A stretch of 64,000 nt of DNA from Marivivens donghaensis (GTDB lineage: Bacteria > Pseudomonadota > Alphaproteobacteria > Rhodobacterales > Rhodobacteraceae). This document shows, one piece after another, positions 53,203 to 62,204 of the stretch (position 1 is the stretch's first letter; every line of letters starts with the position of its first letter). Under the pieces are notes generated by a model that was not told where the DNA came from, searched no databases, and saw nothing but the letters and a program-made list of their open reading frames with translations. Made by a program: the position numbers and the translations under genes. The DNA lies in assembly GCF_023541015.1 (NCBI RefSeq), contig NZ_JALNPR010000001.1, positions 1 through 64,000 of the forward strand. The letters run 5' to 3'.

Positions 53203-53679
53203 TCAGATCATAGTTTTCTGGGGTGGCATCGAGATTGCGCCGTTGAATTTTGCACCCATATCCATGCTCAAGGTAGGTGAGGTGATGTCGGCCTCTACAT
53301 TTGCGGTCGGTTTCAAGCTGAGAGATTTGGCAAAGATTTTGCCTATCACTTGTCCTTCAATCATGACTTGATCAGCCCGAATTGTGCCTGTGATTTTCCC
53401 AGTTTTGGTCACCACTAGAATGTCAGCGGTAAGGTCGCCGGTAATCGTCCCGCCAAACTCGACAACACCATCACTTGTCCAGTTGCCTTCGATTTTGATC
53501 CCTTCATGAAGAACTGAGCGACGTTTGTCAGTAACGCTGCCTTCTCGATAGGGTGGCATAAATGGTTTTTTGGTAGGTGCCGCGTCTAATGCCGATGACT
53601 GAAGCTTCTGATCGCTCGGCGAATGCCTATCGTCGGCTGGTGCATCGTTGGCAGTTTTATTTTTGAATTTCGAGAGCAT
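53203..53679 (-). CDS. Bactofilin family protein
   Basis: A 158-residue bactofilin (polymer-forming cytoskeletal protein). After a polar 50-residue tail the beta-helical core begins at EGIKIEGNWTSDGVVEFGG and continues through repeats such as GTITGDLTADILVV, GTIRADQVMIEGQVIGKI. Bactofilins form filaments at the membrane and organise cell-wall enzymes. No peptidase partner is adjacent. Last coding gene of the island, about 200 bases from tRNA-Glu. Confidence 0.88.
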   Translation of the reverse strand: MLSKFKNKTANDAPADDRHSPSDQKLQSSALDAAPTKKPFMPPYREGSVTDKRRSVLHEGIKIEGNWTSDGVVEFGGTITGDLTADILVVTKTGKITGTIRADQVMIEGQVIGKIFAKSLSLKPTANVEADITSPTLSMDMGAKFNGAISMPPQKTMI

Positions 53680-53885
53680 AATCAGTCCGCCATTGGATAA
53701 ACACCAGTGACATGTCCCAGAAGGGCATTCATCGTCAAGTTTCTTGGAGAGTACGAGTGTGAGGGTGTGAACCTTCAGTCAGCTCAGGACCAATGTTGTC
53801 CATAATCAATTTGGTATACGGACCGGCATACACGCTAGATGAATAAGTACCTAACATATTGTTTTTAAAATATTTTGGGAAATGC

Positions 53886-53902
53886 AGTGGCAGCCCGTAG
53901 GG
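53886..53902. repeat. Right attachment site (attR) inside tRNA-Glu
   Basis: AGTGGCAGCCCGTAGGG, identical to attL at 16,789-16,805. Here 15 of the bases are the 3' end of tRNA-Glu and two lie just outside it, so insertion restored an intact tRNA gene. Confidence 0.82.
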
Positions 53903-53962
53903 GAATCGAACCCCTCTTTCCAGGTTGAAAACCTGGCGTCCTAACCGATAGACGAACGGGCC
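53888..53962 (-). tRNA. tRNA-Glu (TTC)
   Basis: A full cloverleaf on the minus strand with encoded CCA. The anticodon loop is TTTTCAA (anticodon TTC) in the stem CCAGG/CCTGG; the T-arm is GGGGTTCGATTCCCC. The first acceptor pair is G-T. Its 3' end is the insertion target of the 37-kb island. No other tRNA is visible nearby. Confidence 0.96.
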
Positions 53963-54018
53963 ACTCTGTGCGTGAGGGGCGTCATAATCATGTCTGTGCG
54001 GCGGCGCAAGCGGGAAAT

Positions 54019-54453
54019 TCAGTCTCTTGCGCGTCGACCGTAGAAAATTCCTGCAAGGATTAACGTAACCCCCAAGGTGCGCGCCCAAGCGATCCCAGCG
54101 GTTCCCATCGCGATATCGAGGATCACGCTCGATACCATTTGCCCTGCGATCACCAATACAGCCGTTTGCGCAGCGCCAATACGCGCGATGAGCCAGCTGG
54201 ATGACGCGATAAAGACCACGCCAACCGCGCCGCCAGCGTAGGCGGTCAGCGGTATGTCAGCGAGGCCGTCTTGGGGGTGGGACCATCCGATGGAGAGCGC
54301 AACCACACAGAGGACCACGAAGCCAATCGCGTGATTCCAGAACGATGATTCTAGCGGGCTCGTGGAGAGTGACAGGCGACCATTGATTTGGCGGCTCAGT
54401 CCGACCAGCAAACCTGCGGCAAAGGCGAGTAAGACGTAAAACCAAATTCCCAT
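54019..54453 (-). CDS. YdcZ/DUF606-type membrane protein (second of pair)
   Basis: A 144-residue protein with four or five hydrophobic segments (IWFYVLLAFAAGLLVGLSRQ at the start). Members of this family occur in tandem pairs and are thought to be half-size drug/metabolite transporter-like proteins that form heterodimers. It overlaps its partner by one base. Substrate unknown. Confidence 0.85.
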   Translation of the reverse strand: MGIWFYVLLAFAAGLLVGLSRQINGRLSLSTSPLESSFWNHAIGFVVLCVVALSIGWSHPQDGLADIPLTAYAGGAVGVVFIASSSWLIARIGAAQTAVLVIAGQMVSSVILDIAMGTAGIAWARTLGVTLILAGIFYGRRARD

Positions 54454-54923
54454 CAGACCCGCCCCAAATAGATGATGATCAAACTACCCGCGCAGATCAT
54501 TGCGAAAGAGACCAACTCGCGCGGCGCCAATCGACGTTTTGGCAGACCAAACAGCCCCAGCACATCCGCGCCAAGTCCAAACACCATCTGTCCCGCAAGG
54601 CCGAGGGCGATTGTGCCCGAGAGTGCAAGCGATGTGTTCACCGTGGTTGAGGTCAGGATCACCGTCAAAGCCCCCGAAATACCGCCGAGGTAAGCCCAGA
54701 ACGGAGCGCGAGACCGCGTGCCTCCCTTTGGGCGGCGCCGAAAGAGCACGATGAGTGCGATGATGGCTGCGACAGTTCCGACGCCATGCGCCACCCATGA
54801 CGAAAAGATCGCGCCGCCTCCTAATGCGACGCGGCCATTGAACAGCGTCATAATCGTCAGAAGACCGCCTGTCAGAAAGGCGATCAGAATGAGGTGCGTT
54901 TTTGATGTGGTGTTCTGCATCAT
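54453..54923 (-). CDS. YdcZ/DUF606-type membrane protein (first of pair)
   Basis: A 156-residue membrane protein with hydrophobic segments starting at LILIAFLTGGLLTIMTLFNG, paralogous to the following gene (both share the GR(V/L)-N/S-fold start pattern of the family). I choose the first of two adjacent ATGs (54923); the longer frame to 54971 gives a polar N-terminus unlike the family. The pair would form one transporter. Confidence 0.82.
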   Translation of the reverse strand: MMQNTTSKTHLILIAFLTGGLLTIMTLFNGRVALGGGAIFSSWVAHGVGTVAAIIALIVLFRRRPKGGTRSRAPFWAYLGGISGALTVILTSTTVNTSLALSGTIALGLAGQMVFGLGADVLGLFGLPKRRLAPRELVSFAMICAGSLIIIYLGRV

Positions 54924-55068
54924 GCGCTGTGTTTGACAGTCGCCGCTGTGTTGCGCAACGCTAGATAGCACGGTGCTGCTAGGCGGGCGCGTGAGAATGG
55001 AAATTTTAGCTATAAATTTGCTCAGCTTGTGCTAAACCTCCGCGTGTATACTAATTGTGGGGTATGGT

Positions 55069-55992
55069 ATGTTCTTTGCGCGCGCCGTCGTTCTGTCGTC
55101 TCTCATCTTGTCATCCGGTGCCGTAGTTGCCGAAACCGAGAGCGGCTGGGGCCTGACAGGCGTCGGTCGGTTGTTCAACAACGACTACTTTGGCGACAAT
55201 GAGGATCGCTGGCGCACAGGCAGCTACGTATTGTCTTTTGCATTTTCGAAGGACAACGAACGCGACTATGCCGATCAGCCCTTTGGGTTGATGGAGCTTC
55301 GTTTGCGCTCCGAAGTTATCGCGCCGCGAAACCTGAATGGTGCAAAGTCCGCCGACCGCGCCTATGCGGGCATTTTGTCGGTCGGAGCGCATACCCACTA
55401 CGAGATTAGCGATCTGGAAATCAGTGTGGGCACCGACATTGTCGTCGTCGGTCCGCAAACAGGCATGATGGAGTTTCAGCGGAATTTCCACGACCGTGTA
55501 GGGGCCCCTGAAATCGCGGCCTCAGTCGAAGCAAACCAAATTGCGAATGGCGTCTATCCGACCCTTACGACCGAAATCGCCCGCGAAATCGACTTTGGTC
55601 ATTCTTACCTGCGCCCGTTCGTTGAGGGGCAGTATGGGGCAGAAGATTTGATCCGCGTTGGTGCTGACTTCCAATTCGGGGATGTGGCCGTTGATGTGGC
55701 GCATGGCCGTGATCCGGTCACGGGGCAGCGGTTCAAACTGGCGGATTCTCATAACCGCGGGCTCGCGTTCCTTTTGGGCGCTGACTACGCGATTGTCGGG
55801 GATAGCATCTACTTCCCTGCCAGCTTTGGCGTTGAGGCTGAAGACACCCGCTATCGCCTTCGTGCGGGCCTCAATTGGCAAATCGCGCCTAAGATTTCAT
55901 TCTATTACGGCGCAACCTACTTGTCCGAAGAATACGTTGGTCAAGAAGAGGGCCAAGTCGTCGGTTCGCTGAAGCTAAATTTCAACTTCTAA
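55069..55992 (+). CDS. LpxR-like outer-membrane protein (DUF2219)
   Basis: A 307-residue protein with a signal peptide ending near GAVVAETES. The strand-rich body with NNDYFGDNEDRWRTGSYVLS (in part) matches the LpxR family, which includes a calcium-dependent lipid A 3'-O-deacylase of Salmonella. The last residue is Phe (KLNFNF), as expected for an outer-membrane barrel. Whether it deacylates lipid A is unknown. ATG 55069 is preferred; GTG 55057 is possible. Confidence 0.85.
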   Translation: MFFARAVVLSSLILSSGAVVAETESGWGLTGVGRLFNNDYFGDNEDRWRTGSYVLSFAFSKDNERDYADQPFGLMELRLRSEVIAPRNLNGAKSADRAYAGILSVGAHTHYEISDLEISVGTDIVVVGPQTGMMEFQRNFHDRVGAPEIAASVEANQIANGVYPTLTTEIAREIDFGHSYLRPFVEGQYGAEDLIRVGADFQFGDVAVDVAHGRDPVTGQRFKLADSHNRGLAFLLGADYAIVGDSIYFPASFGVEAEDTRYRLRAGLNWQIAPKISFYYGATYLSEEYVGQEEGQVVGSLKLNFNF

Positions 55993-56108
55993 GTAAAAAG
56001 TTAACGCTTACTCACGTTTAGGGTTGATTCGCGAGAATCCACCTGCTTATTTTGATGTCAGATCCGCGCGGGACAAAAGACGCGGGCAGACTGAGGCAGA
56101 GAACGGGC

Positions 56109-57179
56109 ATGAAAACGGGCTTTCTAGGCACGTTTGTCATTTCCTGGGCGCAATGTGAGATTGACGGGCTCTGGTCCGCGCCGCGCGATGCTTTTCGCGT
56201 GGGGGCGACTTGGACCTGGACTGGGGACGCAGTACGGGTGGATGGCCCGAATTCTGTGCTTCCTTTGGGTATTGCGACCGGAGAGGCAGACATTCGAAAA
56301 AGAGCGGCGCATTCGGTGCGACGCATGTTGCAGGCGGTCGAGACCAAAGATCCCATCGGGATCGAAGTAGAGGTCGATCACCCACTCTTTGAGAAGAGTT
56401 TTAGCATCACGGATGGTCGGGACACTTGGACTGTCACCTTGATCGAGACGGGCCGTGGTCGCCCGCCGCTGTTGATGTTCATCGGGGATATTCCGCCACG
56501 CCATCGCGAGATGTGGATCGTGTCGCATAACATCGACCTTGAGCGCCCTGATCAGATCAGTGCCGCGCCGGGTGGTGTTATTTGCTTTACCCCCGGGACG
56601 ACCATTCAAACGGAACGCGGTCCTCGGTTCGTTGAATCCTTGCGCGAAGGCGATCGGGTTCAGACCAAGGACAATGGCTGTCAGGAGATCCTTTGGATCG
56701 GCACTCGCCGTGTGACGGGAGCGCGTTTGTTTGCAATGCCGCACTATGCACCGATCCGGATGCGGGCAGGGGCCTTGGACAAGGATGTTCCGGATGAGGG
56801 ACTGCTTGTGTCGCCCGATCACCGCATGATCCTCAAAGGCGCGCGTGCGCGTGCCTTGTTCAATGCGGATGAGGTGCTGGTGACAGCACGTGATCTGGTG
56901 AACGATCATTCGATCTATGTGGACCGCTCGGTTCGTGAGGTGACTTATATCCACATGCTTCTTCCGCAGCATGAAGTGGTCTTTGCGAATAAGGTCGAAA
57001 CCGAGAGCTTCCACCCAGCAAGCGCCGCATTGTCCCACTTGAACGAGGCTGATCGGTCGCGCCTCTTCCAGCGGATGCCAGAGCTGGGCGGTGACCCGCA
57101 GACTTACGGTATGTTTGCGCGTCGTGTCCTGTCGGGCACCGAAGTGGAAATCCTGCGGCACGACAGTCGGCTAATGTGA
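56109..57179 (+). CDS. Hint (Hedgehog/intein-type) domain protein
   Basis: A 356-residue protein. From about residue 178 it carries a Hint domain: CFTPGTTIQTERGPRFVESL with the nucleophile Cys, then VSPDHRMILKG and LLPQHEVVFANKVETESFHP (both in part). The N-terminal half (about residues 1-175, FVISWAQCEIDGLWSAPRDA) is particular to this family in Rhodobacteraceae. Stand-alone Hint proteins of this type are common there; function and any self-cleavage are unproven. ATG 56109 gives the start seen in relatives. Confidence 0.85.
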   Translation: MKTGFLGTFVISWAQCEIDGLWSAPRDAFRVGATWTWTGDAVRVDGPNSVLPLGIATGEADIRKRAAHSVRRMLQAVETKDPIGIEVEVDHPLFEKSFSITDGRDTWTVTLIETGRGRPPLLMFIGDIPPRHREMWIVSHNIDLERPDQISAAPGGVICFTPGTTIQTERGPRFVESLREGDRVQTKDNGCQEILWIGTRRVTGARLFAMPHYAPIRMRAGALDKDVPDEGLLVSPDHRMILKGARARALFNADEVLVTARDLVNDHSIYVDRSVREVTYIHMLLPQHEVVFANKVETESFHPASAALSHLNEADRSRLFQRMPELGGDPQTYGMFARRVLSGTEVEILRHDSRLM

Positions 57180-57189
57180 GAAAAGAGCG

Positions 57190-57217
57190 TTGACTCTGTC
57201 GCTCTCGCCTCTATAAG
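57190..57217 (+). promoter_or_regulatory. Sigma-70-type promoter of rpsD
   Basis: TTGACT (57,190-57,195) and TATAAG (57,212-57,217) are separated by 16 bases, a near-consensus promoter 120 bases before the rpsD start. Confidence 0.75.
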
Positions 57218-57242
57218 CCGCCCATTCATTGGTGTTGGTGGG

Positions 57243-57312
57243 CCCCGCAAGGGGATTCCTGTCATGGCTTCGGCCAAGAGGACAACGCCCTTCATAGTCG
57301 CCCTTCGGGGCG
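57243..57312 (+). promoter_or_regulatory. rpsD leader with three tetraloop hairpins
   Basis: Three small stable hairpins follow one another: CCCC-GCAA-GGGG (57,243-57,254), TGGC-TTCG-GCCA (57,265-57,276) and CGCCC-TTCG-GGGCG (57,299-57,312). GCAA and TTCG are the GNRA and UUCG tetraloops that stabilise RNA. The row lies in the untranslated leader of the S4 gene. S4 represses its own mRNA in several bacteria, so an autoregulatory leader is plausible but inferred. Confidence 0.5.
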
Positions 57313-57337
57313 TCGACCATAACGAAGGAGATCAGCC

Positions 57338-57958
57338 GTGACCAAACGCACGTCTGCCAAGTACAAAATCGACCGCCGCATGGGCGAAAACATCTGGGGT
57401 CGTCCTAAGTCGCCAGTAAACAAGCGTGAATACGGCCCAGGCCAGCACGGTCAGCGCCGCAAAGCGAAAATCTCGGACTTCGGTCTGCAGCTGCGCGCTA
57501 AGCAGAAGCTGAAAGGCTACTACGGCGACCTGACCGAGAAACAATTCCGCCGCATCTACGGCGAAGCTGAACGCGTAAAAGGCGATACCGGTGAAAACCT
57601 GATCGGTCTGCTCGAGCGCCGTCTGGACGCTGTTGTTTACCGCGCAAAGTTCGTTGCAACCGTGTTCGCTGCTCGTCAGTTCGTAAACCACGGCCACGTT
57701 CTGGTTAACGGTAAATCGGTAAACATCCCGTCCTACCGCGTTAAAGAAGGCGACGTTATCGAAGTTCGTCAGAAGTCGAAACAGATGACCGTTCTTCTCG
57801 AAGCTGTTCAGCTGACCGAGCGTGATGTTCCTGACTACATCGACGCTGACCACAACAAAATGACCGCGACCTTCGTTCGCACCCCGGGCCTGTCGGACGT
57901 TCCGTACCCGGTTGTGATGGAACCGAACCTCGTCGTCGAATTCTACGCTAAGAACTAA
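57338..57958 (+). CDS. rpsD: 30S ribosomal protein S4
   Basis: A 206-residue S4, a primary binder of 16S rRNA. The start [20 protein letters not shown] (in part), the repeat [18 protein letters not shown] and the S4 RNA-binding domain at [14 protein letters not shown] are all present. The start codon is GTG with GAAGGAG ten bases upstream. It stands alone with its own promoter and terminator, separate from the main ribosomal clusters. Codon use is strongly biased, as in highly expressed genes. Confidence 0.98.
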   Translation: MTKRTSAKYKIDRRMGENIWGRPKSPVNKREYGPGQHGQRRKAKISDFGLQLRAKQKLKGYYGDLTEKQFRRIYGEAERVKGDTGENLIGLLERRLDAVVYRAKFVATVFAARQFVNHGHVLVNGKSVNIPSYRVKEGDVIEVRQKSKQMTVLLEAVQLTERDVPDYIDADHNKMTATFVRTPGLSDVPYPVVMEPNLVVEFYAKN

Positions 57959-57983
57959 TCTGGTTCTTAGCCGATATTCGGGC

Positions 57984-58010
57984 AAAGGCTGCCTTCGGGC
58001 AGCCTTTTTT
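57984..58010 (+). terminator. rho-independent terminator of rpsD
   Basis: AAAGGCTGCC and GGCAGCCTTT pair around a TTCG loop and continue into T-rich sequence. It lies 26 bases after the rpsD stop and close to the end of the convergent ada gene. Confidence 0.92.
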
Positions 58011-58019
58011 CTTTTTGTT

Positions 58020-59072
58020 TCACCGAAACTGACGTTCGATTTCGATCAGTTTTTGTTTTCGCCATAGGCCACCCGCGTAGCCTGTGAGTGTTCCATCCGC
58101 GCCGATGACGCGGTGACATGGAATGACGAGCGCGATTTGGTTCGCGCCATTGGCCGAGGCCACGGGGCGCATTGCGGTCGGTCGCCCGATCTCTGCGGCG
58201 AGTTGTCCGTAGCTGCGCGTTTCGCCTGCGGGGATCTTACGGAGTGCCTCCCAGACTTCTCGCTGGAACGGCGTTCCGTAGTTTTGCGCGAGGGGCACGT
58301 CGAAGGTGGATCGTTTCCCCGCAAAGAAATCTCCCAATTCTTCGGCAACCTGATCTGTCGCCTCGAACCGACCAAAACCCATTGATCCGTTCGCGGTTTC
58401 AAAGATGCGCTTTAGCTGCGCGGCCAGCCCCTTTCGTTCGGGGAATTCGAGCATCCGCAGGGATTTGGCATCGCTGACGGCGATCATAGCGCCCAATGGT
58501 GTGTCGATGAAATCCGCCCGCAACATCGCATCCGTTCGCATCTCGGACGGGGCAACGCCCAGCAGTTTCGCGAATGACGCACGAAAGGCCGAAGGGCTGT
58601 CGAAACCCGCGTCCAGCTGCGCCTCGATGACTTTGCCGCCTTCGGCCAATGTCTTTGCACCCATTCTCATCCGCCTTTGTCGTGCCATTTGAATAAACGT
58701 CATCCCGAATTGTCGCCGAAACACCCGCCGCACGGTCGATGTGTCAAACCCCATCGTTTCCACATCGCCCTCGGTCCAGCGTCGATCGGGTTCAGAGTCG
58801 AGCACGGACAGCAGTCGGGCAATCACTGGGTCAGCCTCCGCGCTCGTGCCAATGGGATGGCAGCGTTTGCAGGGGCGGAAGCCATCTGCGATGCACTCTG
58901 CCGTTGTCGTAAAGAACCGACAGTTCTCTCGCAAAGGTTTGCGCGCGGGGCAGGTCAGTCGACAGAAGATGCCTGTCGACGTAACCCCCACATAGGCGCG
59001 CCCATCATAGGATGCGTCACGCGCTACAAGTGCGTCGTAGAGTGTATCTGGGTCTGGCAAACTGAATAACAT
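58020..59072 (-). CDS. ada: Bifunctional Ada: alkylation-response activator and O6-methylguanine methyltransferase
   Basis: A 350-residue Ada. The N-terminal domain has the zinc/methyl-acceptor cysteines ([13 protein letters not shown] and RPCKRCHP). The middle is an AraC-type helix-turn-helix ([20 protein letters not shown]). The C-terminal methyltransferase has the active-site VIPCHRVIG and [12 protein letters not shown]. All parts are intact, so it should both repair methylated DNA and activate repair genes. ATG 59072 is used; a TTG 21 bases upstream is the frame limit. Confidence 0.95.
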   Translation of the reverse strand: MLFSLPDPDTLYDALVARDASYDGRAYVGVTSTGIFCRLTCPARKPLRENCRFFTTTAECIADGFRPCKRCHPIGTSAEADPVIARLLSVLDSEPDRRWTEGDVETMGFDTSTVRRVFRRQFGMTFIQMARQRRMRMGAKTLAEGGKVIEAQLDAGFDSPSAFRASFAKLLGVAPSEMRTDAMLRADFIDTPLGAMIAVSDAKSLRMLEFPERKGLAAQLKRIFETANGSMGFGRFEATDQVAEELGDFFAGKRSTFDVPLAQNYGTPFQREVWEALRKIPAGETRSYGQLAAEIGRPTAMRPVASANGANQIALVIPCHRVIGADGTLTGYAGGLWRKQKLIEIERQFR

Positions 59073-59203
59073 GTCCCGGTTATAGCCGATCAATCTGCCA
59101 CATGCCGCCTGAAATCGGGCAGCTATTTCACCCGTGTCGATCTGTGCTCTGGAAACGGGTCAAAACCATCGTTAAGGAAGGTCCGACAACCCGAGGGCAG
59201 AAC

Positions 59204-60289
59204 ATGACCAAGACGCCAAAACCGCAACCCGGCATCATGGATATCGCACTGTATGTCAGTGGCGAAAGCAAGGTCGCTGGTAAATCCGACGTGCTCAAGC
59301 TGTCGTCGAATGAAAACCCTTATGGGTTTTCCGACAAAGCGCGCGAGGCTTTTACCCGCAGCGTTCAGGACTTGCATCGGTACCCCTCGACCGACCACGC
59401 GAGCCTTCGGGCCGCGATTGGTGAGGTATATGGCCTCTCGCCCGATCAATTGATCTGCGGTGCGGGCTCGGACGAAGTGCTCCAGTTCATCGCGACCTGT
59501 TACGCGGGTGTTGGCGATGAGATCATCACCACCGAACACGGGTTTTCGATGTATCCGATCCTCGCCAAGATGGTCGGCGCTATCCCTGTTGAGGTCAAAG
59601 AAAACAACCGCCGTGTAGATGTGGACGCTATTCTGGCGGCTGTCACCGATCGCACTCGGATCGTTTTCGTCGCGAACCCTGCAAACCCGACAGGCACGAT
59701 GCTGACCGAGGCAGAGCTTGTGCGGTTGATCGAAGGTCTGCCGTCCGATGTGCTGTTCGTTCACGATGGCGCTTACACTGAATTTGTGGATGGGTTCGAT
59801 GGCGGCGCTGCGTTGGTGGATCAGTATCCGAACGTGATCATGACCCGCACATTCTCCAAGATTTACGGTCTAGGCGGTTTGCGGATCGGTTGGGCCTATG
59901 CGGCAAAGGACATCATTGATGTGCTTAACCGTGTGCGCCAGCCGTTCAACTTGTCCGAGACGCAGTTGACGACCGCAGAGGCCGCTGTGCGCGACGTCGC
60001 CTTTGTCGAACGTTGCCGGACCGAAAATGCGAAATGGCGCGGGTGGCTGTCCAATGCCCTGATCCAAATGGGTGTGCAGGTCGATGAGAGCTTTGCGAAC
60101 TTCATTCTGGCGCGTTTTGCCTCCGAAGAAGAGGCCGCCGCTTGCGATGCCGCGCTCAAGGACGATGGGATTATCGTGCGCCGTGTGGGTGGCTATGGCC
60201 TACCGAACTGCCTGCGGATCACCGTCGGTGACGAGGCCGCATGCCGCCGCGTGGTGCATGTCATTGGCACATTCAAAGGGGTCCGCTGA
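59204..60289 (+). CDS. hisC: Histidinol-phosphate aminotransferase HisC
   Basis: A 361-residue PLP-dependent class II aminotransferase. [11 protein letters not shown], the substrate-side [17 protein letters not shown] and the PLP lysine in [15 protein letters not shown] are present. It converts imidazole-acetol phosphate to histidinol phosphate; such enzymes often also serve phenylalanine and tyrosine synthesis, which fits the coupled gene downstream. ATG 59204 gives the family start; the frame is open to 59102. TGATG overlap with the next gene. Confidence 0.94.
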   Translation: MTKTPKPQPGIMDIALYVSGESKVAGKSDVLKLSSNENPYGFSDKAREAFTRSVQDLHRYPSTDHASLRAAIGEVYGLSPDQLICGAGSDEVLQFIATCYAGVGDEIITTEHGFSMYPILAKMVGAIPVEVKENNRRVDVDAILAAVTDRTRIVFVANPANPTGTMLTEAELVRLIEGLPSDVLFVHDGAYTEFVDGFDGGAALVDQYPNVIMTRTFSKIYGLGGLRIGWAYAAKDIIDVLNRVRQPFNLSETQLTTAEAAVRDVAFVERCRTENAKWRGWLSNALIQMGVQVDESFANFILARFASEEEAAACDAALKDDGIIVRRVGGYGLPNCLRITVGDEAACRRVVHVIGTFKGVR

Positions 60290-61209
60290 TGGCCACCTAT
60301 AACCGTGTTGCGCTGATCGGGCTGGGCCTCATTGCGGGGTCGATGTCGCTGGCCATTCGCCGTGGGAAACTCGCGAATGAAATCGTGGGCTATGCACGCT
60401 CTGCCGAAACGCGTGACATCGCACGCGAAATCAATCTGGTCGACCGCGTTGTCGATACTGCCGAAGAAGCTGTCAAAGACGCTGATCTGGTTGTGTTGGC
60501 GGTGCCGATTGGTGCGATGGGTCCTGTGATGGCGGCGATTGCTCCGCACTTGAAACAGGGTGTGATGGTCACGGATGTGGGATCGGTGAAGAAATCCGTG
60601 TTCGACGCCGTTGTGCCGCATTTGCCCGAACATGCGCATTTCATCGGCTGTCACCCAATGGCGGGGACGGAACATTCCGGCCCGAGGTCTGGGTTTGCGA
60701 CACTGTTCGACAATCGGTGGTGCCTCGTCGTGCCACCCGAGACTGTCGATCAGGGTCAACTGGATCGGTTGTGCGATTTCTGGAAGGGGATCGGCGCGAA
60801 CATCGAAATCATGGACCCTGATCACCATGACCTGGTCTGCGCTGTGGTGTCTCACACCCCACACCTGATCGCCTACACGATGGTTGGCGTTGCCGATGAT
60901 CTGCGTCGCGTCACCGACCAAGAGGTGATCAAGTTCTCTGCGGCGGGCTTTCGTGACTTCACCCGTATTGCAGCCTCTGACCCGACGATGTGGCGCGATG
61001 TGTTTCTAACGAACAAAGACGCGACCTTGGAAATTCTGGGGCGGTTCACCGAAGAATTGTTCGTCCTGCAGCGCGCTATTCGTCAGGGCGATGGTGATCT
61101 GCTGTTCGATTATTTCACACGCACCCGCGCGATCCGTCGCAGCATCATTGAGGCAGGTCAGGACACCGACGCCCCCGACTTTGGCCGCAAACCAACCAAA
61201 GCTGATTGA
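60289..61209 (+). CDS. Prephenate/arogenate dehydrogenase family protein
   Basis: A 306-residue NAD-dependent dehydrogenase for tyrosine synthesis. The Rossmann loop is VALIGLGLIAGSMSLAIRRG (in part), then VGSVKKS, CHPMAGTEHSGPRSG (catalytic His) and the C-terminal helical dimer domain with VVSHTPHLIAY. It begins inside the hisC stop, so an aminotransferase and the dehydrogenase are coupled. Whether it prefers prephenate or arogenate cannot be told. Confidence 0.94.
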   Translation: MATYNRVALIGLGLIAGSMSLAIRRGKLANEIVGYARSAETRDIAREINLVDRVVDTAEEAVKDADLVVLAVPIGAMGPVMAAIAPHLKQGVMVTDVGSVKKSVFDAVVPHLPEHAHFIGCHPMAGTEHSGPRSGFATLFDNRWCLVVPPETVDQGQLDRLCDFWKGIGANIEIMDPDHHDLVCAVVSHTPHLIAYTMVGVADDLRRVTDQEVIKFSAAGFRDFTRIAASDPTMWRDVFLTNKDATLEILGRFTEELFVLQRAIRQGDGDLLFDYFTRTRAIRRSIIEAGQDTDAPDFGRKPTKAD

Positions 61210-61210
61210 G

Positions 61211-62158
61211 TTAGCGTAGCTTTGGCGCGGGTCCCAACGGGAACGCGGCGAGGCGCATTTGCCCGTCCGCAAAGATCAGGGGAAGTGTAATGCTGCCATC
61301 GTCGCTCGCAAGACCCGATGCCATCGCCTGATACCCCATCAAGTTGGCAGGTTTGATCGCTCCGTTCGCAGCGAGCATCCGAAGAACGGTTTCCCAGCCT
61401 TTTAGGGTCACGTCCAACTGACCGCTTGGCGTTCCGTCAGGTAGAATGTCGATGAGCCCGTCGAAGGTCAGATCAATGTCACCCCATATGAGTTTGAGCG
61501 GCGCAAAGTCCATGCCTGCGATCATCGGGTCAGAGGTCGCGAACAGGGCAGGGGCGGGGTCGAATTTGACTGCCCCGTTGACGCTGAATAGGCTGACCAT
61601 TTCGGGCAGTTGGTGCGTCGGGTCGATGGACTTCGTTACCTCAGCCATCAGAGTGACGTCCGTCATCGATAGGTCTAGATCGTAGACACCTTGGTCTGAC
61701 GGAATGAGGTGGACCTCTATGGTGGCTGCCTTGGTATCGGGTTCCTCAATGACAACATTCGATCCGCTGAGGTCAAATCGTCCAAGGTCGCCATTTCGTG
61801 TGATCTGAACTGATCCCCCAATTGATAGATCGTCAGCGGAAACCTTGATCGTCCATGTAGGGCCCACGATTTGAACAGGGCCGAGTATTTCGATGCGGGC
61901 GCGGTTCGGGGCGTATGTGGGAATGCTCACCTCTGCGGACTCGGCGACGAGCGTGGTCAAATCATCGATTTGGCTCTCGTAGCCATCCACACGGGTGGTA
62001 AACCGCAGCGGTGAATTTTGCAGCGCCACGTCCTGAGCCTTTGACGAGGTGTCTGCCTGAATGGCCGACTGCACCAGCGACTGCAAACCAAACGATCCAG
62101 CGGCCCAATAGAGCCCGTAAACCACGACGCCTGTAATCGCCCAACCTTTGATCCGCAT
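61211..62158 (-). CDS. DUF2125 domain protein
   Basis: A 315-residue protein with one N-terminal membrane anchor or uncleaved signal (KGWAITGVVVYGLYWAAGSF), the rest being beta-rich and probably periplasmic. It matches the DUF2125 family found in alphaproteobacteria; function unknown. ATG 62158 follows AAGGGGGCGTC. It is convergent with the dehydrogenase gene (one base apart). Confidence 0.86.
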   Translation of the reverse strand: MRIKGWAITGVVVYGLYWAAGSFGLQSLVQSAIQADTSSKAQDVALQNSPLRFTTRVDGYESQIDDLTTLVAESAEVSIPTYAPNRARIEILGPVQIVGPTWTIKVSADDLSIGGSVQITRNGDLGRFDLSGSNVVIEEPDTKAATIEVHLIPSDQGVYDLDLSMTDVTLMAEVTKSIDPTHQLPEMVSLFSVNGAVKFDPAPALFATSDPMIAGMDFAPLKLIWGDIDLTFDGLIDILPDGTPSGQLDVTLKGWETVLRMLAANGAIKPANLMGYQAMASGLASDDGSITLPLIFADGQMRLAAFPLGPAPKLR

Positions 62159-62204
62159 GACGCCCCCTTTTACCCGAACTGGTTTCGTGTTTAACCATGG
62201 GATC

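Larger units (their letters stand above)
16789..53902. mobile_element. tRNA-Glu-integrated genomic island (about 37 kb)
   Basis: The segment is bounded by a 17-bp direct repeat of the tRNA-Glu 3' end. It carries a P4-type integrase just inside the left end and an intact tRNA-Glu gene at the right end. Contents are accessory: replication-type genes, glycerol and galactoside catabolism, a fructoside module, insertion sequences, gene fragments and small unknown genes. The flanks carry phn genes and housekeeping genes (rpsD, hisC). Single-event acquisition is not proven: the left 5 kb could be its own element, and the IS elements show later change. Confidence 0.72.

Noticed and set aside
53735-54088. 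117-codon open frame on the minus strand
   Set aside because: It runs straight through the tRNA-Glu gene and the att repeat; no protein similarity.
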